Source of the DNA: a virus
IMG/VR virus record: IMGVR_UViG_3300036939_000003
Span: 1-51,693 of that record
DNA: 51,693 nucleotides
Strand: one strand, 5' to 3'
The notes beneath the pieces are model-generated. The model was given only the letters and a program-made list of their open reading frames with translations, was not told the DNA's origin and did not search any database. Made by a program: the position numbers and the translations under genes. Of this stretch, positions 37,586 through 45,230 are shown in pieces; within the stretch, counting starts at the first letter, position 1; the number at the start of each line of letters is the position of its first letter.

Positions 37586-37801
37586 GAAATAAAATATAAA
37601 GATGATGGAAAAGGTGAATGGCAGTCTATCGGAGCAGAATTATATTTATCAGGTGCGCTAACTAATAGTAAATATCATTTAGAAATTAAGGCTTATGGTT
37701 CAGATAAAGAATCCTGTCAAATCAATCTTCATAGTCTTTTACAAGACCTTCGGGATGTGATGGAGGATTACATTTTAGAATTGCGTGATGAAATCAAATA
37801 A
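37580..37801 (+). CDS. Small beta protein, 73 aa
   Basis: MSEIKYKDDGKGEWQSIGAE, strands then an acidic helix (LLQDLRDVMEDYILELRDEI). Uses the AAGGAG site of R5 copy 1. Unrecognised. Confidence 0.58.
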   Translation: MSEIKYKDDGKGEWQSIGAELYLSGALTNSKYHLEIKAYGSDKESCQINLHSLLQDLRDVMEDYILELRDEIK

Positions 37802-37834
37802 TGGCTGAACATAACCAAGGAGAATTTAATGAGT
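37796..37834. repeat. Cassette boundary repeat R5, copy 2
   Basis: Same two blocks as copy 1 with 6 instead of 4 bases between them. The vestigial ATGGCTGAAC runs out of frame into the next gene. Confidence 0.85.
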
Positions 37835-38020
37835 TTTGATTTTGAAGATGACGAAGACGATCCGCGTATTTGCGAGATATGCGATGAAGATTTGCCGGCA
37901 GATAGTGAAGATTACAGCATCCACGAAAAATGCGCTGATGTTTTACGTGAGGCTTTGAAATCCCCTATTGCAGTTATTTACCACGATGACGGCACGATTG
38001 AACGATTTAATAATGGCTGA
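37829..38020 (+). CDS. Small acidic zinc-finger protein, 63 aa
   Basis: ICEICDEDLPAD ... IHEKCADVL: C-x-x-C and H-x-x-x-C, one zinc knuckle. Very acidic start (FDFEDDEDD). Its stop overlaps the next start. Confidence 0.6.
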   Translation: MSFDFEDDEDDPRICEICDEDLPADSEDYSIHEKCADVLREALKSPIAVIYHDDGTIERFNNG

Positions 38021-38022
38021 AC
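38009..38022. repeat. R5 half-repeat, copy 3 (functional start)
   Basis: AATAATGGCTGAAC; here the ATGGCTGAACC is the real start of the 38013 gene. Copies 1 and 2 look like fossils of this start. Confidence 0.75.
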
Positions 38023-38228
38023 CTTTCAAATGTGATTGCGGCGAATTAATCAAACCGCCTGAGATTCTTCCGGCGATGGTTCTAGGCGGTTCTGCCGAAT
38101 ACGGAGAGTTTCAAATAAAACTTACCTATCTTTGCCCGAACTGCAAGAAAGAACAAAAGACGCGCTATCGTGGCAAATTGGGGATAGATACCATTGAGAT
38201 TTATTCGATAAAGACTAACCAAAGCTAA
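38013..38228 (+). CDS. Zinc-ribbon protein, 71 aa
   Basis: MAEPFKCDCGELIKPPEILP near the start and YLCPNCKKEQKTRYRGKLG later give C-x-C ... C-x-x-C. Overlaps the previous gene by 8 bases. Last gene of the early/replication run before the lysis promoter. Confidence 0.62.
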   Translation: MAEPFKCDCGELIKPPEILPAMVLGGSAEYGEFQIKLTYLCPNCKKEQKTRYRGKLGIDTIEIYSIKTNQS

Positions 38229-38234
38229 TTTTTA

Positions 38235-38263
38235 TTGACATATTTTGATTAATCATCTATAAA
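38235..38263 (+). promoter_or_regulatory. Consensus promoter of the lysis/late operon
   Basis: TTGACA (38235-38240), exactly 17 bases, TATAAA (38258-38263). The best promoter in the window. Start expected near 38270. Confidence 0.78.
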
Positions 38264-38269
38264 ACAAAG

Positions 38270-38370
38270 TAGAATTTATTAGCCGTGCGCTTTTACATTG
38301 GGCGCATTGCAAGCTTATCGGCGGCTTGTGCGTATTGAGAAATCAGTACCACAAGCCGTTTTTCTTTTTC
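38270..38370 (+). ncRNA. Structured leader of the lysis operon
   Basis: GTGCGC (38285-38290) pairs with GCGCAT (38302-38307). CGGCTTGTG (38322-38330) pairs with CACAAGCCG (38350-38358) and TTTTTCTTTTT follows: an intrinsic terminator. Alternatively GCAAGC (38309-38314) pairs with GCTTGT (38324-38329), which removes the terminator's left arm. An attenuator or antitermination leader is likely. Confidence 0.6.
38322..38370 (+). terminator. Promoter-proximal terminator before the hydrolase gene
   Basis: Nine-pair perfect stem CGGCTTGTG/CACAAGCCG with a T-rich tail, 12 bases before the ATG at 38383. Confidence 0.8.
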
Positions 38371-38382
38371 ACTCAAAACAAA

Positions 38383-39699
38383 ATGTCAGTTAGAAACTAT
38401 ACCGATCAGGATTTATTAAACCGTGTAGCATCTTTGCCGATGTTTGAAGGCTTTCCGCCGAATTACTGGCTTTGCTGTGTTCGTTCCGATGAAGACGCAT
38501 ACAACAAGTTTGATGACAAGTTTTATTTATTCAAAGGTCAACAGTTTGTAAAGGTCTGGAAAGGGACTACTAACGCGGGCAAATTCGGATTAAAGAGTTT
38601 TCACACTTACAACTCGGAAGGGGTTGCGCTTCTAAAAGGCGACACCATCATTTACGAATCTCATACGCGCGGCAGTCATAAGGGCAAAGTATTAGCCTAC
38701 GTGCAGCAGAAAAGCTTTCCATACTTTCGTGATAACGACAGAGATAATTTTCACGAAGAAATAGGCAGAGAACGCCATGGCATCATTGGCGCGAATATCC
38801 ACCCTGCAAGCTATATCAAAGGCTCACGGGCTGAAAGACAGTTTATAGAGGGTTGGAGTATAGCCTGTATGGTGTTTGCCGTGCGGTCTGAATTTGATGA
38901 TTTTATGGCGATTACTCAGGGGCAAAGGAACCTGACGCTTTGCATCCTGAAAGAATGGAATCCGCCAAAACCAACGGGTTTTAGTCATTTTCAAAACTTA
39001 CGCAGTGAAGAAATAGATTTAGAAATTCCAGTTTCCACAGTCGAACACGCAAGACCAATTGGCAACATTCAAAATAGCCTACCTGTAACGCCTGTGGATA
39101 TGGAGCCGGAAATGAGCCCAATGGAAGGTGATTCAGATTCGGCTTCAAATTCTATCCTGAACAAAATACCGATTTTAGAAAGTGCTGAAAACACTATCGG
39201 AAAAGTGCAGGAAACGATAACCGAAAAAATAGGCGACGGCGAAAAACAGATTGAAAAAACTGTTTCGGAAGTCAAAAACACTTTCGAGCCGAAAAATATT
39301 CCCGCTTTTATTCCGCGATTCGGCAAGCAGTGGTTTTTAGGCTTGATTCCAGGAGCAGGCTTCTTATCAACCGTAATCGCTTACATCAATAATGCTCCGC
39401 AATGGCTGATTTTTCTTTTCGGCGCGTTGACCGGCATTGCTCTGTGGAACTTCTTCGGTCTAGTAATCAAGCACCGCGAAAAAGTCCTTGATTTTGTTAT
39501 CAAGTGTTATGAAGCGACCAGCCACCCGGAAATGCACAATTTGATACCTACCCCCGCAAAAGGGTTTTTTACGAACGGTGCGCGGCGCGAGGGGATAATT
39601 GAGGCTGTTAATCAAACGCCCGTTGAGCGTCTTGCGGCTGCGTGGCGTGAGCTTCCTGCAAGCGAAAGAGCCGCCTTTATAAATAAACAAAAATCATAA
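38383..39699 (+). CDS. Putative peptidoglycan hydrolase with C-terminal membrane domain
   Basis: From ATG 38383 (MSVRNYTDQDLLNRVAS), 438 residues; a longer frame from 38326 would be inside the terminator. Residues 95-175 contain RHGIIGANIHPAS (His 140) and GWSIACMVFAV (Cys 162), the 'G.NIH......WS.GCQVF' layout of L,D-transpeptidase-like phage lysins (from memory). Then an acidic linker (200-310), two membrane helices at about 315-362 (LGLIPGAGFLSTVIAYI, WLIFLFGALTGIALWNFF) and a short cytosolic tail. A lysin fused to a membrane anchor or pinholin-like part; first gene of the lysis operon. Confidence 0.6.
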   Translation: MSVRNYTDQDLLNRVASLPMFEGFPPNYWLCCVRSDEDAYNKFDDKFYLFKGQQFVKVWKGTTNAGKFGLKSFHTYNSEGVALLKGDTIIYESHTRGSHKGKVLAYVQQKSFPYFRDNDRDNFHEEIGRERHGIIGANIHPASYIKGSRAERQFIEGWSIACMVFAVRSEFDDFMAITQGQRNLTLCILKEWNPPKPTGFSHFQNLRSEEIDLEIPVSTVEHARPIGNIQNSLPVTPVDMEPEMSPMEGDSDSASNSILNKIPILESAENTIGKVQETITEKIGDGEKQIEKTVSEVKNTFEPKNIPAFIPRFGKQWFLGLIPGAGFLSTVIAYINNAPQWLIFLFGALTGIALWNFFGLVIKHREKVLDFVIKCYEATSHPEMHNLIPTPAKGFFTNGARREGIIEAVNQTPVERLAAAWRELPASERAAFINKQKS

Positions 39700-39728
39700 G
39701 GAAACAGTGGAGTTTATAGGGTGAAATT

Positions 39729-39974
39729 ATGCCGAAGTTTAGAAAGAAACCAATAGTTATCGAAGCAGTGCACTTTCATGGGCAGCCCGTTACTGGGGTA
39801 TGTCGTGGCGAGAACTGTAAAGGAAATGGTTATAAAGACGATCCCGCTCATATTCATACACTAGAAGGCGAGATGTCCGTTAATTATGGTGATTGGGTTA
39901 TTAAAGGCGTGATAGGTGAGTTTTATGCATGTAAGCCGGATGTTTTTGAGGCTACTTATGAGGAAGTGAAATGA
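39729..39974 (+). CDS. Conserved phage protein, 81 aa
   Basis: MPKFRKKPIVIEAVHFHGQP, HIHTLEGEMSVNYGDWVIKG, GEFYACKPDVFEATYE. This is the familiar small phage protein family with 'RKKPV.IEA ... H..T.EG.M....GDWIIKG..GE.Y.CK...F..TYE'; role unknown. Confidence 0.82.
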   Translation: MPKFRKKPIVIEAVHFHGQPVTGVCRGENCKGNGYKDDPAHIHTLEGEMSVNYGDWVIKGVIGEFYACKPDVFEATYEEVK

Positions 39975-40081
39975 TTTTCAAATGGTTTAGATTCTACAAG
40001 TTTTGGCTCTTTGAACCTGAATCGGTAGAGATTTCACAAGATATAAATATTCAAAAGTGTTTCTGCGGTATAGGAGATTAA
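39971..40081 (+). CDS. 36-aa peptide
   Basis: MIFKWFRFYKFWLFEPESVE then a CFCGIGD end. Aromatic N-terminus; overlaps by ATGA before and abuts the next ATG. Confidence 0.42.
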   Translation: MIFKWFRFYKFWLFEPESVEISQDINIQKCFCGIGD

Positions 40082-40531
40082 ATGGGAATTGCACATACAC
40101 AAAATACAGACAGATTGTTTCCAATGGTATCGCCTTCGGTAAAACAAAAATACACGAATGAAAAGCATTTAGAGGCTGATGAGTCAATCAGTAATAGTGG
40201 TACGAATAAGGTGATTTTCGACATTTTGCGGGATTTGTTAAGCACTGCAAACGTAACAACGGGCGCACTTCCTAGAGTAAATAGGGAGGGTGGATTTGCG
40301 GCACTTTCATTGGTTGATGTTGTAAAACGAGACGACATCGTGCGTGTTTTTGAACAATACGGCTTTTCTTTAGAACCAGAAAAACAGTCGATGGAAAATG
40401 GGTTTGTTGTGGAAAGAAGTTATATGCAACTTCGTTGCCCGCATTGCGAAAAGACGTATGAGGTTGAGATTGGTAACAACCCCCTTGTTAGGGACGGTTT
40501 GACGATTCGTCCGATTGAAAGGAAAAGTTAG
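40082..40531 (+). CDS. Hypothetical protein with zinc knuckle, 149 aa
   Basis: Helical middle (NKVIFDILRDLLSTANVTTG; NREGGFAALSLVDVV) and late LRCPHCEKTYEVEIG, a C-x-x-C motif lacking an obvious second pair. Looks like phage accessory proteins with a disordered start. Unrecognised. Confidence 0.6.
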   Translation: MGIAHTQNTDRLFPMVSPSVKQKYTNEKHLEADESISNSGTNKVIFDILRDLLSTANVTTGALPRVNREGGFAALSLVDVVKRDDIVRVFEQYGFSLEPEKQSMENGFVVERSYMQLRCPHCEKTYEVEIGNNPLVRDGLTIRPIERKS

Positions 40532-40542
40532 GAGATTAAATT

Positions 40543-40824
40543 ATGCAATTAGAATTATTTTTTTCAGTTATTGCGAACGTGCTTCAAGGGTACATATTAA
40601 GTTCTAAAAAGATAGCACCTTTCGCTAAATACGCTCTTAAGACGAGAGATTATCTAAACCTTTTCTTTCCCGAACATCTCTACCCGAAAGGCGCGGGGCT
40701 TAACGAAGATGTCAAAGCTCAGATTGAATCTATCGGAGCAGAGAAAATAGCCGTTCCAGTTTCGGAAGTTAAAAAGGCGGGCAAAGAATATAAATTTAAT
40801 ATTCCCTTTATTAAAGGAATGTAA
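40543..40824 (+). CDS. Hypothetical protein, 93 aa
   Basis: Amphipathic start (MQLELFFSVIANVLQGYILS) and a beta/Lys-rich end. GGAG site. Unrecognised. Confidence 0.55.
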   Translation: MQLELFFSVIANVLQGYILSSKKIAPFAKYALKTRDYLNLFFPEHLYPKGAGLNEDVKAQIESIGAEKIAVPVSEVKKAGKEYKFNIPFIKGM

Positions 40825-40833
40825 GGAGACGAA

Positions 40834-41298
40834 ATGAGTTTAACAACAAATCCAAACGACCCAAGGTTACAAAAACAAAAGGAAGTTGGTCAGCACGATA
40901 CATATTTAGTTTTGCCTGATGAAGAACTTTCAAAAGGTTTCGTGCGCCCTTATCGAGATAAATACATTCACGTAGGGCGGCATTATAAAGATGGCGTAAG
41001 GATGCTAGAAAAGCCCGATAAAAGCAACGGTAAAACATATGTCGCTATTGCCGATATTAGCCATGATGGAAAAATTATCGGAGGTGCATATATCACTCAA
41101 GAAGAACTTGACCAATACAACAAAACAGGTGGTTATATCGGCGGTTGCGGAACTGAAACCGTGATGGGGCAAAAACTATCAGAAACCTATGCCCGCTTTC
41201 CTAAATTCTATAGTGCGACATTCTGTGTAGGATGCAACAAGCATTTGCCTGTTAGTGAGTTTAGATGGTCAAAAGACGATGAAGTTGTTGGAAGTTGA
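40834..41298 (+). CDS. Conserved phage protein, 154 aa
   Basis: GGYIGGCGTETVMGQKLSET, YARFPKFYSATFCVGCNKHL, PVSEFRW: a highly recurrent siphophage family of unknown function (from memory) with a C-terminal C-x-x-C. Strong AGGAG site. Confidence 0.75.
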   Translation: MSLTTNPNDPRLQKQKEVGQHDTYLVLPDEELSKGFVRPYRDKYIHVGRHYKDGVRMLEKPDKSNGKTYVAIADISHDGKIIGGAYITQEELDQYNKTGGYIGGCGTETVMGQKLSETYARFPKFYSATFCVGCNKHLPVSEFRWSKDDEVVGS

Positions 41299-41299
41299 A

Positions 41300-41374
41300 A
41301 TGAAAAAGTTATTACTCCCAATATCTTTTATTTTAATTTGTATTTTAGTCGCTTGTGTTGCGGCTTATTGCTAA
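41300..41374 (+). CDS. 24-aa membrane peptide
   Basis: MKKLLLPISFILICILVACV then AAYC. A minimal signal-like helix placed directly before the holin candidate; its stop abuts that ATG. Could be a lipoprotein-like peptide (LVAC as lipobox). Confidence 0.42.
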   Translation: MKKLLLPISFILICILVACVAAYC

Positions 41375-42013
41375 ATGAAACAGAACGTAATGCTTATACC
41401 ACTCATTTCTCACGGTGTTGGATATATAAAAACAGGTGTCATCTCTACCGTTCTCGGTTGGGCGGCGGGCTATTTGATAATGATTTTCTTTGAAGTTCCT
41501 ATCAATCAGCTTCAATGGTACGAAAACCCGATGGTTATTTCAGCACTGGTGACTGCTGGTTTTCTCTCGCTGAATAAATTGATGGAAGTATGGGGTGACA
41601 GGAAAAAAAGCCTTGACACGGTATCGCAGAAACGCGAGGAGCAACACGCAACGTATTCGGATAAATTAGCAGAACTGACAAGCAAGGAGCGCGGCGAATT
41701 ATTGGGAAACCTTAAGGAAGTCTATGAAACGGAAATTCTATTTATCAAAGGTCAGCGCAACTTGAAAGATGCCGAGGCGTTTGAAGCGAGAATAAGGGCG
41801 CATAAGGCTGTTAATGAGGTGAATCGCTGTAACGGTCACATATTTATTCTTCACAGTCTTTTATCAAAAGCAGGAATCGAGATACCGGAATTTCAGGTGC
41901 GTTCCTATGATGAACTGATGCACGGGATAGATGAGGAAGTAAATCGTTATCAAAAACAGATGGTGATTCAAATGGAAGAATTGAGAGGTAGAAACGATGG
42001 GAAAGATAGTTGA
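41375..42013 (+). CDS. Holin-like membrane protein, 212 aa
   Basis: Two or three N-terminal membrane helices (about 20-38 TGVISTVLGWAAGYLIMIF, 50-66 NPMVISALVTAGFLSLN), then a long charged coiled coil to the end. It lies in the lysis cassette and overlaps a second small membrane gene. Assignment is by topology and position. Confidence 0.5.
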   Translation: MKQNVMLIPLISHGVGYIKTGVISTVLGWAAGYLIMIFFEVPINQLQWYENPMVISALVTAGFLSLNKLMEVWGDRKKSLDTVSQKREEQHATYSDKLAELTSKERGELLGNLKEVYETEILFIKGQRNLKDAEAFEARIRAHKAVNEVNRCNGHIFILHSLLSKAGIEIPEFQVRSYDELMHGIDEEVNRYQKQMVIQMEELRGRNDGKDS

Positions 42014-42257
42014 TTTTATACGCCTTAACGCCTTTTTGATCATTATTTTCCTTAATGCGCTCACTATTGTTTTGTTCATAACGAACAATTACCGGGACAC
42101 TGAAAGAGAACGATATTTAGAGGCTCGCGGTCGCATCACGGTGGTAGTTATCAAATCAGGAATGAGGCGCGACATTTACACACCGGATGAGCAAAAAGTA
42201 ATTGATGAGAACTGGGAAGCGGCGAATTTAGGTGAGGATGAACCACTTAAGAGGTAG
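41997..42257 (+). CDS. Small single-helix protein, spanin-like, 86 aa
   Basis: N-terminal anchor LNAFLIIIFLNALTIVLFI, then a charged periplasmic-type domain (NNYRDTERERYLEARGR). The form of an i-spanin. It overlaps the holin candidate by 17 bases. No separate o-spanin lipoprotein is obvious. Confidence 0.45.
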   Translation: MGKIVDFIRLNAFLIIIFLNALTIVLFITNNYRDTERERYLEARGRITVVVIKSGMRRDIYTPDEQKVIDENWEAANLGEDEPLKR

Positions 42258-42260
42258 AGA

Positions 42261-42569
42261 ATGAAAGTTTATAAATACGAAATAAAAATTGAAGATTTCT
42301 TTGAACTGTATCTGCCTAAGGACGCGAAACTCTTGACCATCCAGACGCAAAACGATAAGCCGTGCGTGTGGTTTCTGGTTAATCCCGAAGCCGAAAAAGA
42401 AAAGCGTTATTTCAGACTCGCAGGAACGGGGCACGAAATAGAAAAAGAATTTGAACATCAGCTTGAGTACGCAGGAACTTTTCAACTCGGTTCATTCGTC
42501 GGACATCTTTTCGAGATTCTGACTAGCGAAAAAGTTTTGGTTAGAGCGATGCAAAATAATTTATTTTGA
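42261..42569 (+). CDS. Hypothetical protein, 102 aa
   Basis: Alternating strands and helices with GAGGTAGAGA before the ATG (same ribosome-site string as the next gene). No motif. Confidence 0.6.
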   Translation: MKVYKYEIKIEDFFELYLPKDAKLLTIQTQNDKPCVWFLVNPEAEKEKRYFRLAGTGHEIEKEFEHQLEYAGTFQLGSFVGHLFEILTSEKVLVRAMQNNLF

Positions 42570-42577
42570 GGTAGAGA

Positions 42578-42952
42578 ATGGCGGAAACAATCATTATCGG
42601 GGACACGCTTGAAAGGACGGTTTATTTTTATGAGCCTCTCGCTTCAAATCCGACAAAACCCGATTACACAAAACCGATTGATTGGGCGGGGTACGCGGTG
42701 ACTTTCAATATCAAGAACGGCTCCACCTTAAAGACTTATTCGGGCGGTAAAGTCGTTTTGACCACTTTAGACGGTGAAACGAAATTAAGCGTCGTTAAAA
42801 TAGCCCTCACGCCGGAAGATACCGATGCTCTTAAAGTTAGTAGCGAAAATATCCTGAGCAGCAGTTATCTGGAATTTAAGCACACTGCAACGGGCAGAGA
42901 ATACACCAGGGCGCGACGTGACGAGATTATAAGAGCGAAAGCTAAAAAATGA
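42578..42952 (+). CDS. Baseplate/fibre-attachment protein (BppU N-terminal-like)
   Basis: MAETIIIGDTLERTVYFYEP, then WAGYAVTFNIKNGSTLKTYS and LTPEDTDALKVS. The outline 'GDT..R.V.F ... G..VTF.I..' resembles the N-terminal domain that links fibres to the baseplate. First gene of the tail-fibre block. Confidence 0.55.
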   Translation: MAETIIIGDTLERTVYFYEPLASNPTKPDYTKPIDWAGYAVTFNIKNGSTLKTYSGGKVVLTTLDGETKLSVVKIALTPEDTDALKVSSENILSSSYLEFKHTATGREYTRARRDEIIRAKAKK

Positions 42953-43347
42953 TAGAAACGGTATCAATCATTAAAGAACCCGCTGAAATCGTCATCATTG
43001 AAGAAGGCGATTCGAGAGAGATTGTCGAAGTTTATGACGAAATAACTGAAGTAGCCGAAATAGCGGGGCAGGGAATACCGGGCGCCGACGGGCATACACC
43101 AACCGATGATGAATTACTTGACTTGATAACGCCGCTTATTCCTTTAGGGAATGATGCCAACTACATTCACAATCAAATCGGGGCATCGTCCTTGTGGGTG
43201 ATAACTCATAACTTAGGAAAATACCCGTCAGTCACGGTAGTCGATTCAGGCGGAAGCGTGGTTGTCGGCGATGTCACCTATACAAGTTTGAACAGTTTAA
43301 CGATAAGTTTCAGCTCGCCTTTCGGAGGCAAAGCATTTTTGAATTAA
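42949..43347 (+). CDS. Tail fibre protein with conserved C-terminal domain
   Basis: 132 residues. NYIHNQIGASSLWVITHNLGKYPSVTVVDSGG then VVGDVTYTSLNSLTISFSSPFGGKAFLN is the well-known phage fibre/appendage module 'W.I.HNLGK.PSV.V.DS.G......V.Y...N..T..F...F.G.A.LN'. Overlaps the previous gene by ATGA. Confidence 0.72.
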   Translation: MIETVSIIKEPAEIVIIEEGDSREIVEVYDEITEVAEIAGQGIPGADGHTPTDDELLDLITPLIPLGNDANYIHNQIGASSLWVITHNLGKYPSVTVVDSGGSVVVGDVTYTSLNSLTISFSSPFGGKAFLN

Positions 43348-43358
43348 GGGAGTAAATT

Positions 43359-44519
43359 ATGCCATTACCACTATTAACAGGAGCAGATTTCAACAAGCAG
43401 GAAGCCAGAAATATGGTGCTGCATCTTCTGGCAACCGCACCGTCAAGCCCGACAGAGGGACAAGTTTATTATCATACAGGCGACCATAAATGGTACTGGC
43501 ACAACGGCACAACGTTCAAAGATGTGACCGATGCAGTTACTTTGGCAGGTCAAGCCGCTTCTTATTATTTAGCGAGAGCAAACCACACGGGATCGCAAAC
43601 CGCTTCGACTATTTCTGATTTTTCATCTTCGGTAAATACTCTTATCGGGGGCGCTACCATCGCTCAATCTCAGGTAACGAATCTGACAGGCGACTTGGCG
43701 GCAAAAGCGCCTTTAGCTTCGCCCGGGCTTACCGGAACGCCGACAGCGCCGACAGCGACCGCAGGAACGAACACAACTCAAATAGCCACTACCGCTTATG
43801 TGGTAGCCGAGATTCTAGCCCGCCTCGCGTCAAACGATGCGATGCTTTACAAAGGCGCAATCGACGCTTCAACCAATCCCAATTATCCTGCGGCTGACGC
43901 GGGGCATACTTACCGAATATCGGTTGCGGGTAAGATCGGGGGCGCATCGGGCGCAAACGTCGAAGCTGGCGATATTATCATTTCTCACGTTGACGGAAGC
44001 GCGGGAGGAACGCAGGCGGCGGTAGGTGCAGATTGGGACATCATCCAGGTCAATATTGACGGTGCTGTAACTGTCAACGGCACTCAAACGCTGACCAATA
44101 AGACTATTAATGCCGATAACAACACGATTACCAATATCGGCTCATCGGAAGTCATAGCGGACATCATCACAGGTCAAACCGAAGAAACAACGATTGCAGG
44201 CGGTGATTACATTCTTATCTGGGATGCTTCGGCTAGTGCGCTTCGCCGTATGTCGAGAACCAATTTCGTTGCGGGTATAACCGGAACTGTGGGCAATTAC
44301 TCGGCGACAATCGGAAACGGCGCATCGACTTCTTATACCATCACTCAAGCCACGCACGGGCTTCGCTCGGACGCAAGAATGCACGTCGATGTCAAAGACG
44401 CTTCGACGGGTGAAGTCGTCTTTGCTGATATTTCGGTTAATAACTCAAACGGAACGGTAACGATTGCCTTTGCCACAGCACCGGCAACGAATGCTTATAG
44501 AGTCACGATAATTGGATAA
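43359..44519 (+). CDS. Tail fibre protein, 386 aa
   Basis: Opens PLLTGADFNKQEARNMVLHL, then YYHTGDHKWYWHNGTTFKDV (fibre 'Y..G....YWNGT' module), ATAGTNTTQIATTAYV (the common fibre hinge 'T..T..IATTA.V'), TVNGTQTLTNKTINA, and a C-terminal beta domain with ITQATHGL. Strand-rich and Ala/Thr-rich. Receptor recognition is likely. Confidence 0.82.
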   Translation: MPLPLLTGADFNKQEARNMVLHLLATAPSSPTEGQVYYHTGDHKWYWHNGTTFKDVTDAVTLAGQAASYYLARANHTGSQTASTISDFSSSVNTLIGGATIAQSQVTNLTGDLAAKAPLASPGLTGTPTAPTATAGTNTTQIATTAYVVAEILARLASNDAMLYKGAIDASTNPNYPAADAGHTYRISVAGKIGGASGANVEAGDIIISHVDGSAGGTQAAVGADWDIIQVNIDGAVTVNGTQTLTNKTINADNNTITNIGSSEVIADIITGQTEETTIAGGDYILIWDASASALRRMSRTNFVAGITGTVGNYSATIGNGASTSYTITQATHGLRSDARMHVDVKDASTGEVVFADISVNNSNGTVTIAFATAPATNAYRVTIIG

Positions 44520-45226
44520 TGAAGATTCTAACGCAAATAAGTAAAACCACGCCTGTTGATGCAGATGAAATTGCGTTCAATGATTCTGCCGCATCGTTCG
44601 TGCTTAAAAAACTGACGTGGGCGAATTTGAAAGCGACGCTGAAAACGTATTTCGACACTCTCTATCAGGCTGTTCTCGTATCGGGAACGAACATTAAAAC
44701 CATTAATGGCAGTTCTATTTTAGGAAGCGGCAATTTAACTGTATCAGGAGGCGGAATGAGTATTTTAGCAATTCAAAATTACACGGGCACTTTAAGCTAT
44801 GCTCTTTCGACCACGCTTGGGGATGTTGACGCAACGAACGCCGTACTATCTTTTACAACTGGCGCAACAGGCAGAACGCTGATTACGGTTGAATACTGGG
44901 CTGAACTCACAGTTACATTCTCAGGAGATCAAGCTTGGTCGGGTGCGGAACAATCTCTTGTTTTAAGAAGCGGCTCTACAGAGGTGAGTTCACGAATTGC
45001 CGCGCCGATACCTCTTCAATACAGCATATATGAAACAAATGCAGGTGCTACGGCAGACATAATCCCAAGAGGACGTGTACGGGCAGAGTTTTTGATGAGT
45101 CTTACCGCTTCAACCGCCTACACACTAAAACTTTCAGCAATTAAAAATTCTGCTGGTCAGGGCTACACAATTAAATCAAACAACACCACTCTCGGAGCAT
45201 TAACAATAGCCGCTTACGGCAACTAA
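44519..45226 (+). CDS. Tail fibre / receptor-binding protein, 235 aa
   Basis: Starts with a fibre-like stretch (DAAFNDSAASFVLKKLTWAN-type) and TYFDTLYQA, then INGSSILGSGNLTVS, a motif of fibre shafts, and a beta C-terminal domain. One-base overlap with the previous fibre gene. Confidence 0.75.
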   Translation: MKILTQISKTTPVDADEIAFNDSAASFVLKKLTWANLKATLKTYFDTLYQAVLVSGTNIKTINGSSILGSGNLTVSGGGMSILAIQNYTGTLSYALSTTLGDVDATNAVLSFTTGATGRTLITVEYWAELTVTFSGDQAWSGAEQSLVLRSGSTEVSSRIAAPIPLQYSIYETNAGATADIIPRGRVRAEFLMSLTASTAYTLKLSAIKNSAGQGYTIKSNNTTLGALTIAAYGN

Positions 45227-45230
45227 TTTT

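Noticed and set aside
38326-38382. Upstream start of the lysin gene at 38326
   Set aside because: It would begin inside the terminator hairpin and add a T-tract-encoded Phe run; ATG 38383 is preferred.
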